Source: Thielaviopsis euricoi
Taxonomy: Eukaryota; Ascomycota; Sordariomycetes; Microascales; Ceratocystidaceae
Direction: 5' to 3'
Assembly: GCA_001599615.1 (NCBI GenBank)
Contig: BCHJ01000002.1
Span: 2,982,724 to 3,046,723 of the forward strand
DNA length: 64,000 nt
Shown piece after piece: positions 34,359 to 44,145 of this stretch; within the stretch, counting starts at the first letter, position 1, and each line of letters begins with the position of its first letter. The notes beneath the pieces are model-generated. The model had not been told where the DNA came from and made no database searches. It saw nothing but the letters and a program-made list of their open reading frames with translations. A program made the position numbers and the translations under genes.

Positions 34359-36360
34359 CGGACTAGCTGCTATTAGTTTATTCACACGCCCTTCTCTCTT
34401 ACAATGGAGTATACGATCTGATGTGTACTCCTATGCTGAGGCTTTCCTCGGCTGGTGAATTCCGATTCAATAACAGTATGTTAATTTCTATACCGGCTTA
34501 CCCTTTTTGGGATGGCAATAGCGAGAACGCAATGCCGTATAATCTACAAGGACAGATAGAGTGTGTTAGATAGTACGCTTCGCTGTTTTCGTTTGGCGAG
34601 GAACGTCATTAACACAAGCCTTCTCTAGTTTACTAACACCAGGAAAAGGCATTCTGTGCTTTAACATATTTTACCTATTTAAAAAATAGAAGTCATATCA
34701 AGTTGTTAGAGGCACTGCCTCTTGAAACATTGATGTACCCCCTAGGAGGGTTATTTGAAATGTATCAAAGCTCTCACCGGTCGTGGAGATCATATGCATG
34801 TCTTGTTCTTTCCGATTCGCAAACGAACTTGCTAAAGATTACTGCCTTCAGTTACAGTTCCTGAGGAGGCCTTGCAGTAACTGCAGGGAAAAAGGAGCAT
34901 AAAGGCATTTCATATATTGTATGCAATATCAAGCTTCAGCCTGCATTTATTTTATTCTCACGGCAGATTCCCAGCATGAGAAAATTCTGTCGTGAAGGAG
35001 CACCAGCTCGGTGAGTTTTGGGGTCTTGAGTTTGTGAAGCAAGGATGATGAAGGAGAATAAGAAGAAAAAAAAATGATAATAGCCTGAGGATATAGAATG
35101 CAATGCACATAACATACTCACTAGTTGCTCGGAGTCTTTTGAGGCGACGAGGCACACACGTGGAATACTGTATTATACAGGATTTAATTTGTCCTGTCTC
35201 AAGCCCAACTGAGAATTTGTCAATTGGGCTGTACTGATACAGCAGAGCAAGGTGGTCTTTTTGGTTTTTTTTCTTTTATTTATGGTTTTTGGTTTTTGGT
35301 TTTTTTTTTTTGAGAAAGCGAAAAGAAAAACAACAAAAAAAAAGAAAAACAAAGAAATGAGTTGACTATTCGGTAATATCGTCCACGGGAGAGGGTGCGA
35401 ATATTTTCTTGTGCTCGGCTGGCAACAGATTGGACAAGCTGGAGGGAGGAAGCGTCGTCCCAAAATGTCTCTCTATGCGATGGGGAACAAGAGGCTCAAT
35501 AGAGTCGTGGATCACAATCTTGGAGAGCAGCAAGTATTTCGCCGATTGGAAGCCAGGCTGTTCACCACGTAGCTCAAAGATGTGATGTCTGATGAAAACG
35601 TAATGTCGGGTAGAAAGCCGGACCGGACCCACGATCAGAATGTTGATCGAAGGGAGAAGTAATACACAGAACCAGGGTAAAAAAGACAAGATGGCTGCGA
35701 ATTGTAAATGCGTTGGCGAAGGCGCAGTATGCTTTTCTCTTTTTTATATAAGAAATGATTAAATGAAAAAAAAAAAAAGAATTTGGTTGTCAAGTGGCCC
35801 TTGATGGTGATAATGGCATGGACATCCGTTGCTGTCTCTGGTAAATGAAAAGAGTCAAAAGATGAAGAGCAAAGAGAAAGGAATATTGGGCTATGGGTGG
35901 GTAAGGTAAGAGAGCCTGCAAACCCTCTAAAGCAACAGGGCCAATGATAGCTTGAGAAGCACGCGGAGAGGGGGCCTTTGCCTGCTTTCTGTATTACTGG
36001 GATGTAGTGTTCGTGGCTGTCTGTGTGGCTTCACGGAGTTGGTTGGGGTCGTGAGGGCTCTCATTGGTCAAGAGAGCGACCAGCTAAGCAGCTGAGGTGG
36101 CTTATGTAGCATTGAAAAACATAAGCGTTGGGCCACATCAGAGGCAGGTCCTTGAACCCTTTAAGAAAGCCAGTCGATATGTAGTTCTGTATTTACATTG
36201 TTGTGAAAATAAAAATGTAAGCGGCCTCTGGACTCATTCTCACAGATAGGCCGCTTTTTTATGACGTCCGATAGGCAGAATCATTATACTTCATGGATAC
36301 ATCTCAATTTGACTTGAACTATATTTCTTCACCGAGGGAAACATGCCGTACTATCACAGT

Positions 36361-36394
<34 letters not shown>

Positions 36395-36527
36395 ACACAC
36401 ACACAACTTGCGCCATTTGTGCTTCCTTGTTATTGAAAGAACATAAAAAAGCCTATAAAGTGCAACGGTGACAGTCAATCAAGCTCATACGCAAACTTCT
36501 CCATGCCCAGATGGGGGCAAAAAAGAA
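34359..36527. other. Intergenic region with a possible ATG-less exon
   Basis: About 2.2 kb upstream of the transcription factor. Most is non-coding and AT-rich. On the minus strand, 35726-35366 holds a frame of about 120 codons with a hydrophobic start ('PWFCVLLLPSINILIVGPV') and a plausible soluble part ending 'APSPVDDITE', preceded by a TATATAAAAAAG sequence near 35735-35750. It has no ATG, so it could only be an exon of a spliced gene or a remnant. A run of about 30 A followed by CA repeats lies at 36364-36405. Confidence 0.35.
36364..36405 (+). repeat. Poly(A) followed by CA microsatellite
   Basis: About 30 A residues run directly into about six CA units, 125 bases from the tRNA gene. 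No retroelement body is recognisable beside it, so I call it a compound microsatellite. Confidence 0.85.
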
Positions 36528-36618
36528 TGCTTCCACGCGGAATCGAACCGCGGATCTTCGCATGTCAAGTATTGATTAGGAATACAAGTGCGACGCGTTA
36601 CCCCTGCGCCATAGAAGC
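36528..36618 (-). tRNA. tRNA-Thr (anticodon TGT) with intron
   Basis: The 91-base gene folds as a tRNA. The acceptor stem is GCTTCTA with TGGAAGC (one G-U pair), the anticodon stem TCGCA with TGCGA, and the T arm CGCGG-TTCGATT-CCGCG. The D arm has three pairs and a GGGG-containing loop. The anticodon loop reads CT-TGT-A, with the anticodon at 36584-36586. A 19-base intron (36564-36582) sits at the canonical place one base 3' of the anticodon, and GTATT near the anticodon can pair with AATAC in the intron. The start GCTTCTATGG and end TGGAAGC match fungal tRNA-Thr. The mature length is 72 before CCA addition. Minus-strand transcription would run towards lower coordinates. Confidence 0.93.
36564..36582 (-). 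other. tRNA intron
   Basis: Nineteen bases between the first base 3' of the anticodon and the last base of the anticodon loop. Removing it restores a seven-base loop closed by a five-pair stem, as the tRNA splicing endonuclease would do. Confidence 0.85.
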
Positions 36619-39600
36619 ATTATAAATTTGGATTGGTAAAATGGGTTTGCAAATGGGGTTTATAGAGGATTGCAGGCTTTGCTACCAAAATGGGAGACTT
36701 GCTTTTTTTCTCTCTTTTTTTTTTTCGTCTCGAACTACAAAAAAAAAAGAGTTTCTGTAGAACTCGTTAAGCCCCATTACACCCTTGCTTATCTCCTTTC
36801 TTTTGTGGCTTAGTTTGCTATCGTTGTCTTGGATAGATGTGGCTAGCATGGAATACACTTCTGCGTCTTGAAGCCCAACTCCTATTCGTATAAGCCCAAC
36901 GTCGGACATTCCCGATGAAGGACGATAATGGTAAAAGGTGAACCTACAAGTGGGCCCAGGATACAATAAAGAATAGAAATCAAGGATTTTACTTCAAACC
37001 AAGTTGACCGTAACGTTCAACACCAAACTTCTCGTGTACATGCATATGCCTAGTGGCAAAGCTAGCAGGATGCACTGCCATACCACGCATAGCAAGATGC
37101 AAAACAGGATAGGAAGAAATAATGGCAAACTGATCACGAGGTTCATCTAGCGGTGAACCAAAAAGTAACAGTCTTCTATATTAGGGCTTTACATTTCTGT
37201 GTTGCGTGAAATGTAAGATGGTGGCGAATCTAGCTTCGAAGGACCTTCTAGACCATAGGTGCTATTTCTTTTATTTTTTTTTCTTCAAGTGAACAGGGAA
37301 TCAGACATGTTGAAGTGCAACAAAGAAAAAGATGGATTCTTAGAAAGAGAAAAAAATTACTGATTACGTCCAAAATCTGCCGGTTGTTACTGTTACAAAT
37401 GTAACCCTAGGGTCTCTTTCTCTCTTTATCCTTATTTATTCGTGGCGTGGCAAAAGTTAAATTTTGCAAGTGTAAGTGAGCATGTTGTCAAAGTAAAGTA
37501 ACCCTTGCCTTTGCTTTGACTTTAGACAAACAGGGAGAACAAAAAAAAAAAAAAGAACAAAGCGCTGTCACTATCAGACAAAACAGGCCCAATGGAGGAA
37601 AATGTAAATCATTGATAAACCCTGCTAGTTGACCCGTAAACAAGGCTATCCTTGACTAGTCAATCGCTTTGGCCTAAAAACACTCTTGTCTAACCCTTTC
37701 TATCGTAATCTACTGAGCTTATGTTTTGTCATTTAACTTCACGTCGCACCTACCTGAAATCCCTATTTTCAATCTTGATGTGGGTGGACACATGATGGAA
37801 CTTTGCTGCAATATATCAAGACATGTAACACTGGCTATTAACGCAATGTTATCAGAGCCATCTAAATCGCTGTAAATAGTCCAGCGATATTTCCGTCAGG
37901 CACAACTCTCCGCTTTGCTTCTCACACCACTTACCCACCACCCATGTTTTAGGTGGTGGGTTGCGCAAATTTGTTTCTGGTTTTGTTTTGCCACGGATAT
38001 GTAGAAGCTATGCCGCCCGCTACTAGTCGGGGGGTTACAGTAATTGGGCATCGGATGGAGGGCTTCAAGTAAGCACGGTATTGGCTGCTGTTTGAAGTAA
38101 TTACAGGCTGTACGCGTGTCCATGCAAAGAACGAACAGCATGGCCACCAATGGACGCAAGTAGAGGTAATCAGCCAATGATAGCTATCCACGCCGGTTTG
38201 TCTTGGAAGTGGCTCGGACCCAGAATATTACAGTTTTTAACCGGCCGAGAGGGTGTATCTTCTAGCCTAGCCACGCATATATTCTGATTTATCAGGGTCT
38301 GATGTAAAAGTATTTTCTCTGTATACATAGGATACATCATTTGTGCCGGGGTAGTACTTTGTACATTTTGCAGTACTGTCGCCTTTCTCGGCCGTTCTAG
38401 TTCTAGAGCAGCAGTATGTGGATTTACAATGGTGAGGTGATAATATGCCGAGGCCAGGCTAAACTCATGGCTCTACATTCGAAGAGGTTTACCTGATGTG
38501 AACATAGAACGCCGATGGCAACCTTGATTTAACACTATTCATGAGTTTTGGGTTGCAGTGACTTTGTTTGTACATGAATGTAGTGTGTGTAGTATTCATT
38601 TATCGGTAAGCTGGTTAAACTCTTGTGTACGAGTACTTTCCTTCTAGAAGACGATACACCGCCTACAAACGCTTCCTTTTGGGGTCTTTCTTTCTTTTTC
38701 TTTTTTTTTTTTTTTTGTTTTGTTTTGTTTTCTTTCTTTCTTTCTTTTTTTTTAATTTTCACTATCTGTGGGCTGACCGAGGCTCGTTCCGGCTTAGTTG
38801 AACCAGAAGGCCTGCATGATAATTGGCTCATCCTTCCAGCCTGGTCATTGTGTGTTTGCTTCCCTTGCTCTTCCCCGTCCTTTTCTTTTCCTTTTCTCTT
38901 TTTCTGTGTTTCTTGCTCGCTGTATTTTCTCACTTGCCAAACTATGATATTCCGCAAATCCGGAACATCACAGCATTCTCAGCCCTCAGCCGCCATAAAA
39001 TTCTCTCCAATCAAATCACTGGTTTGCGACACGAAGGTTTTACGCCACCGTCTCAATTAGGCTTTATCACCCGAATTCCAACTCTTGTTTCCCCATTCAT
39101 TCTTTGGATCCTCTTACCGGCTTACTGTGTTGCAGTCAGACTCTCTCGGTCGGCTTTCACTCAGCCTGGGCAGCTCCATCACAACCGGGATAATGAATCC
39201 TTTTGATCTGGTCGGCTAGTTTTTTGTTTTCTCTTGCCCTTGCGTCTGAAGGACATTGCATCACACCGGTCGCCAGTAAGCGATAACCGTTTAAGCAAAG
39301 ACTTGGTCTAGGCAAGTTGGTGATTTCATCATGTCGACTCTTTGTCCTTCTGAAAGTTGACACTTTTCACACACCGGCTCAATCTGGCTCATAATATCTG
39401 CACATGAGGCTAGTTGGCAGCCGGCGCAGTCGGTTAGAGTACTTTCTACGCTCACCGGTTTCTAGCTAAGGGCTGCTTCACTGTGAGTTTCCAACCATGA
39501 CCCAGACGCAGATTACCTTTGTTTTCTCTCTCTTTCCACTTCTCCCTCTTACTGCCTCAGATCCACTAACATGGCAATATAGACAATTGACCGCGACCGG

Positions 39601-40522
39601 TCTGGCTTTTGATCATGTGGACCCCTGTCTCCGGTACTATCCTTGAATCGATCAAGCAGCCACCCCCATGTAGTCTTGTGCATGGAACTTGCGCCTTAGA
39701 CTGTCGACTGTGTCTCTTGCTTTTGTTGTCCATATTGTCTTTCGGTATGTTTAGACTTCACACATTATGCCTAAGCTGACCATATATTTGCTCCTTTTAG
39801 TATCGATTGGAGCGACAAGACTACAGGAGTTATGTTTGGCTCAGCCTTGTACCGTCTATATCTTGTTTGGTCTCGTGTCTCTCGCTACTATGTATGCCTT
39901 TTTGCATTCTACAGAGTCAGCTTGCCATCCATCATTGGCCGCTTATTTCACACAGACCACCACCCGCTCACCAAGCTTAACCAATCACTCGTCGATGAGG
40001 GCGAGAAACTTAATGCTCTTGAGGATCGGGGCTGTTTTTCTTGAGGGAAATCCTTGTAATAGATAGTTGTACAGTTTGCTCTCGCATTTTGGCCCTCACA
40101 AGTTACCCTCAAGATGACCAATCCGCTCATCTTGTGAGCCTTTATGGTAGGATGATGGGGCTTGGATAGGCATCAATACCGTGATACACTTCGGTGTTGC
40201 CAATGACTTTGTTTCACCGATGGCAGTAATGTACATTTTGTCTGGCTTGTGATTTGACACCGATGATGTTGAGGTGCAAACGCAAAGTTACAGACCATGA
40301 GGAACTATAACTATAAGAATAGAAAAGTTGTTCGCTTTGAGAATGATTATTGTTTTCTTGCTCACCTGCATTTACTTCCACCGCCATTGTTCTTGACTTG
40401 ATCGTGTAGGTTACTGCATAACGTTAAGTGGCATCATAATTATCTCGACTAACCAATCATACTAGTTCACTTGTCTATTCTATACATAATCCAAACGTTT
40501 AACAGCACAAATCGCGCTCGAT
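36619..40522. other. Long intergenic region
   Basis: About 3.9 kb with no convincing intact gene. It holds a perfect 10-base inverted repeat at 37933-37961, a T/C tract near 38689-38755, and a possible gene remnant at 39690-40043 (separate entry). The 200 bases before 40523 are likely the kinase-like gene promoter and leader. Confidence 0.45.
39690..40043 (+). pseudogene. Possible small gene or gene remnant
   Basis: An intron-like segment (donor GTATGT near 39744, branch CTGAC, acceptor TTTTAG at about 39800) joins two stretches that form one frame: a hydrophobic 'LSTVSLAFVVHIVFR' and a longer part containing 'YRLYLVWSRVSRYYVCLFA' and 'SLVDEGEKLNALEDRG'. The result looks protein-like, but no ATG starts the first part; the first in-frame ATG is in the second part (39832, 70 aa). 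No family is recognised. It may be a fragment of a longer gene, or chance. Confidence 0.2.
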
Positions 40523-42262
40523 ATGGACCTTAGTATCCACGCCATCCACGACATAGTTCACCCCACCGCGGCCTTTGTTGACCCTTCATGGGAGCATTTT
40601 CAGTCGAAGATGTCCGAGACTTCACCTACTCAGTCCCCGTCTCCGCATGATACTCTGGACTATCTTGCCACCATTCCCCGTCTCACTACGCCACACTGGC
40701 GCATCGATGGCTCTGGTGGTCTTGGCACCCACTTCTTTGCCTACCCGCTATTCATGAAGTCAGTGCCGCCTCTGCGTATCGATGTCTTTATCCCGTCACA
40801 AGAGTGTGTGCCTGCAGATCTGCGTGAAGCCCTAGGCCTCAGCTCGGCCTTCCATGTCACGGATCATGAACGCCTGAGCCTTCTGGGTATCTCCAACTAC
40901 CTAGTCAATGCGCTCCAGGGCTTCACGTCCAAGATGGAAGACCCTGAGGCGTGGTATCGCCAGCAGAAGTTTGGCGCGCGCATCGTCATGGGCAATCTCC
41001 CGCACCGTCCTAGCGACGCACACTTTGTAACGAACCCGGGAACTGCTATTGAGGCCAGTCTTTTGTCGGTACAGAAGCTGCAAGCTTTGTGGGGTACCGA
41101 TATTGAGCTGCCACCAGCCGTTGACATTTCAAGAGTTCACGTTGTTAGGCAGTTCCAGGACACTGTTTCGCTGGTCGAGATCGACGGTGTGACATATGTG
41201 CTCAAGGCGCTTACAAGCTGCCCAAAGTTCTTGTACCACGAGCTGCACGTACTGCTCAAGCTGTCGCGACACCCTCACGCAAATATCATCACCAAGCCTG
41301 TTGGGCTGGTGACCAAGAAGTGTGGTTTTGGGAGCAAGCAGGGTATCATTGGATTCTATTCCGAGTACCACGCTCCTGGCTCACTGCGTAACATCTTACC
41401 CGCTCGTCGTCTGAGCAACACCCTCTTTCTGAAAGACCAGCTGCGCTGGGCTCACCAGGTGGTCAGTGCCCTGGAACACATAAACGGGCCTGTGCACAAC
41501 CAGTACTACCCAGATCTGCGTCTGGACAATGTGCTGCTCAACACAGCCGACGACCTTGTCATGGTCGACTTTGAGCAGCGCGGCGTGTGGTGCGATTTTG
41601 GAGCGCCCGAGACCAATGCCATTGATTATCTGCGCTTTGTGGCTGTCAGCGACAAGGTTCAAGCCGAAGCCCGCCAGCGCTGTGCAGACCTTCTCAAGGA
41701 GCTTATGCCCGATTGGAAAGCGATAGTTGACGGCGGGGAGTACAAGCGCCCCAGCACCGGGTACAATCTGCCGTGGCTAGTACTCAACGCCGCCGAGCGC
41801 GAATACGCCCAGGTGTACCTGCTGGGCCGGTTCCTGTGGTGCATCTTCGAGGGTGTCTCTGCGCCGGAAAAGACCACGGTGTGGCAGTCGTATGCGCATG
41901 AGTCGCATCTCGAGTTTCCGGAATACGACCTGACGCCCGAGCCCATGCGCAAGCTGATTGACTGGTGCACGCGCGGGTGGCGGCCGAAGCTTGCGACGAA
42001 GCTGCCCCGCAGCGGCGGCCGCATCGTCGTCGACGGGTTCGACGAGGCAATGGGCGGTCGCGAGGCGCACCATGTGCGGGCACGCGACATTGCGCGGGAG
42101 TTTTGGACCGAGGAGTTGCGTGTGGCTGAAGGGTGGCTGCGCGCGCGCCAGAAAGGACTGGCGTGTGGTGAGTGGACAGATAATTACTACAAGAGGCCGA
42201 CGCTGAACGAGGTCGCGACGAAGCTGCGTGAGTTTACAGCAAGCCAGGGTTTGTGTTTTTGA
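40523..42262 (+). CDS. Protein kinase-like protein with altered catalytic motifs
   Basis: Single exon, 579 aa. After about 200 residues without a recognised domain, a kinase-like fold follows. It has a beta-3 Lys at 228 ('VTYVLKAL'), a catalytic-loop equivalent 'YPDLRLDNVLL' with Asp331 and Asn336, and 'VMVDFEQRG' with Asp349. Thus HRD has become YPD, the loop Lys is Arg, and DFG is DFE. The metal-binding Asn and Asp are kept, so some activity is possible. Such proteins are common and expanded in filamentous fungi, and their substrates are unknown. The C-terminus keeps helical kinase-lobe features ('YLLGRFLWCIFEGVSAPE', 'RPTLNEVATKLREF'). Convergent with the SWIM gene, 215 bases apart. Confidence 0.75.
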   Translation: MDLSIHAIHDIVHPTAAFVDPSWEHFQSKMSETSPTQSPSPHDTLDYLATIPRLTTPHWRIDGSGGLGTHFFAYPLFMKSVPPLRIDVFIPSQECVPADLREALGLSSAFHVTDHERLSLLGISNYLVNALQGFTSKMEDPEAWYRQQKFGARIVMGNLPHRPSDAHFVTNPGTAIEASLLSVQKLQALWGTDIELPPAVDISRVHVVRQFQDTVSLVEIDGVTYVLKALTSCPKFLYHELHVLLKLSRHPHANIITKPVGLVTKKCGFGSKQGIIGFYSEYHAPGSLRNILPARRLSNTLFLKDQLRWAHQVVSALEHINGPVHNQYYPDLRLDNVLLNTADDLVMVDFEQRGVWCDFGAPETNAIDYLRFVAVSDKVQAEARQRCADLLKELMPDWKAIVDGGEYKRPSTGYNLPWLVLNAAEREYAQVYLLGRFLWCIFEGVSAPEKTTVWQSYAHESHLEFPEYDLTPEPMRKLIDWCTRGWRPKLATKLPRSGGRIVVDGFDEAMGGREAHHVRARDIAREFWTEELRVAEGWLRARQKGLACGEWTDNYYKRPTLNEVATKLREFTASQGLCF

Positions 42263-42477
42263 AGAACGGTAGGCGAGCATTAGCGCATAGAGGAGTCATA
42301 TATTTAGAGATTGATTAGATAGTTCATATGAGAGCATGATTATTATTGCAGAAATTGGGTGACCAGCACCGAGTATATCAAGTATTGAACATCAAAGAGA
42401 GAAACAGAAACGCCTATACACAAGCGAAAAAGTACCAAAAGCAAAGAAATGAACACAGAAAAACCAGCCTTTCAAAA

Positions 42478-44145
42478 TCATCGCACCCTCTTGGTATCCC
42501 TCCCGCTCTCCCCGCCCGAATAGCGCTTTGTTCCCTGCGCCGCATGGCTTCTCAGACGCGACATGAGCGAGCGAAAACTCGCCAAGTACGGCTCGGGCAC
42601 AGCCGTCGCGCCCGTGGCGTGCTCCAACTGGTCGAGCACGCGTTGCAGCCGCGGCACAAAGTCACAGGCAGCATCAGGAATGAGATTCAGTTCGTCAATA
42701 GCAAAACCCGTAGCAGCGGCGGCCGTAGAGGCAGAAGACGTATTGGCTGCGCCGGCAGCGGTTGAAGCATACGGCCGGTCGACGAGCAGTCGGACGTACA
42801 AGTTGCGGTAGCTGCGCGTCGGGCCGGGATGCATGTCTGCGCGGCGGGCAATGACGGCTTCCAGGATAGCCACGAGCAGGCGCGCAGCGCTCACACGCTC
42901 GTCGCGGGACAAGAGAGCGGGCCGCCGACGATCGCGACAGCGGAGCATGCGGCGCACGGTGGCCACGATGGCGAGGATGTGGTCGGCTGCCCATGCGACG
43001 TTGGCGGGGGCCTCGACGGTGGGGCGCGCGAGCGGGTTGCTGGAGAAGACGGTCAGGGCGGCGAGTACGCGGTCGATGCGTGCGTGTAGCGGGCGGATGC
43101 GGTCGGGCGGGGCGAGGCTATGGAAGAGTGAGAAAAATGCGGTGTTGGTGAGGAGCAGATACAGAATGGCGCAGGTGGGGTCGTGACGCTGGGCGCGCAC
43201 GGCAGACAGGATTTGGCGTGGTGAGGCGGTGGGGGTGAAGATGTCAGGGCGGAGGTGGGCGGGGTCGGTCAGAGTGTGGGCGGCGAGAAGAGCGCGGGCT
43301 TGGTGGATGCGGTAAAGGGTTGGGGCATGTGCGTAGGTGGCAGCGTCGTCATTGTCGTAATTGTCTTCGTCGTTTTCATCTTGGTCATCGTTGTCGTAGT
43401 CGTCGTCATAGTACTCATCGTACTCAGTCTCGTACTCGTCGTAGTGACTCCCTCTGTTTGAGGTAGTGCTTTCGGGAATTTGCGGCGGCGGCTGCTGTTG
43501 CTGCTGCATGGCGACATCACAGTGTAATCCGGCCGCGAGCACGTCTAGATGGAAATCGGCGAGACACTCAAACGGCTCGTTCAGTTCCTGAGCAAAACCA
43601 TGGGACGTCATGGTCAAGGGCTGGCCCGACAATGGCGGAACTATTTCCTTTGCTATCTGGTCCATGAGCCAGAGCACGTGGGCACATGGTAGGGAGTTTT
43701 TGCGGCTGTTGCTGCCGCCGCTGCTGTTGCCACCGGTACATGAGCAGACGGCTCCGGAAAACTCGCTGCCAGCTTCGCCGATTCGTACACTGCACGGCAC
43801 TGTCTCAACCATCTGGAAGGCGTAGACACCGTCACGCAGCCGGCAGTACTGCACAGACATAGTGGGCGGGTCGTAAAAAGCACGACGCACGGCGGTCTGG
43901 GTGGGTGCGTCGAGGTGGTTGATTGTGTATATTTGGTTGGTGGGCGACTGTACAAGCGATGGTGGTGGATGAGCAGCTGGAGGCATCTCAGAGACACGGC
44001 GGGTATGCGGATGATGTTGTGATGATGGTGGTAGTGGCGGTGGTGGATTGGAGGCTCGAGGGCGGGCGGAGGCAGGGCGGTTGGTGGGCGGCATCTCGGC
44101 GATGGAGAGACGGCGGAAGCTGGATACGGGCGGGTAATGGTTCAT
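42478..44145 (-). CDS. SWIM zinc-finger protein
   Basis: Single exon, 555 aa. A SWIM-type motif CxC-x17-CxH is formed by Cys134, Cys136, Cys154 and His156 ('GAVCSCTGG' and 'LPCAHVLWLMDQI'). SWIM domains bind DNA or proteins and occur in MuDR-type transposases, recombination factors and ubiquitin ligases. No transposase or kinase domain is visible here, so it looks like a host protein. The N-terminus is Pro/His-rich. A Gln stretch is followed by a striking Asp/Glu/Tyr-rich tract (about 230-272). The rest is Arg/Ala/Leu-rich and probably helical. It ends in a basic tail 'GGESGRDTKRVR'. The role is unknown; the SWIM call is good. Confidence 0.8.
   Translation of the reverse strand: MNHYPPVSSFRRLSIAEMPPTNRPASARPRASNPPPPLPPSSQHHPHTRRVSEMPPAAHPPPSLVQSPTNQIYTINHLDAPTQTAVRRAFYDPPTMSVQYCRLRDGVYAFQMVETVPCSVRIGEAGSEFSGAVCSCTGGNSSGGSNSRKNSLPCAHVLWLMDQIAKEIVPPLSGQPLTMTSHGFAQELNEPFECLADFHLDVLAAGLHCDVAMQQQQQPPPQIPESTTSNRGSHYDEYETEYDEYYDDDYDNDDQDENDEDNYDNDDAATYAHAPTLYRIHQARALLAAHTLTDPAHLRPDIFTPTASPRQILSAVRAQRHDPTCAILYLLLTNTAFFSLFHSLAPPDRIRPLHARIDRVLAALTVFSSNPLARPTVEAPANVAWAADHILAIVATVRRMLRCRDRRRPALLSRDERVSAARLLVAILEAVIARRADMHPGPTRSYRNLYVRLLVDRPYASTAAGAANTSSASTAAAATGFAIDELNLIPDAACDFVPRLQRVLDQLEHATGATAVPEPYLASFRSLMSRLRSHAAQGTKRYSGGESGRDTKRVR

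Noticed and set aside
38535..38957. Minus-strand frame of about 140 codons rich in Lys and Glu
   Set aside because: It is the translation of a T/C microsatellite on the other strand and lacks any domain.
39418..39490. tRNA-like D-arm sequence (GGCGCAGTCGGTTAGAG)
   Set aside because: No matching T arm with TTCGA, no closing acceptor stem and no anticodon stem could be found around it.
24300..42478. Secondary-metabolite or other gene cluster around the dioxygenase and transcription factor
   Set aside because: The dioxygenase, regulator and kinase-like genes are separated by 5-6 kb of non-coding DNA and no backbone synthase, transporter or P450 is present.
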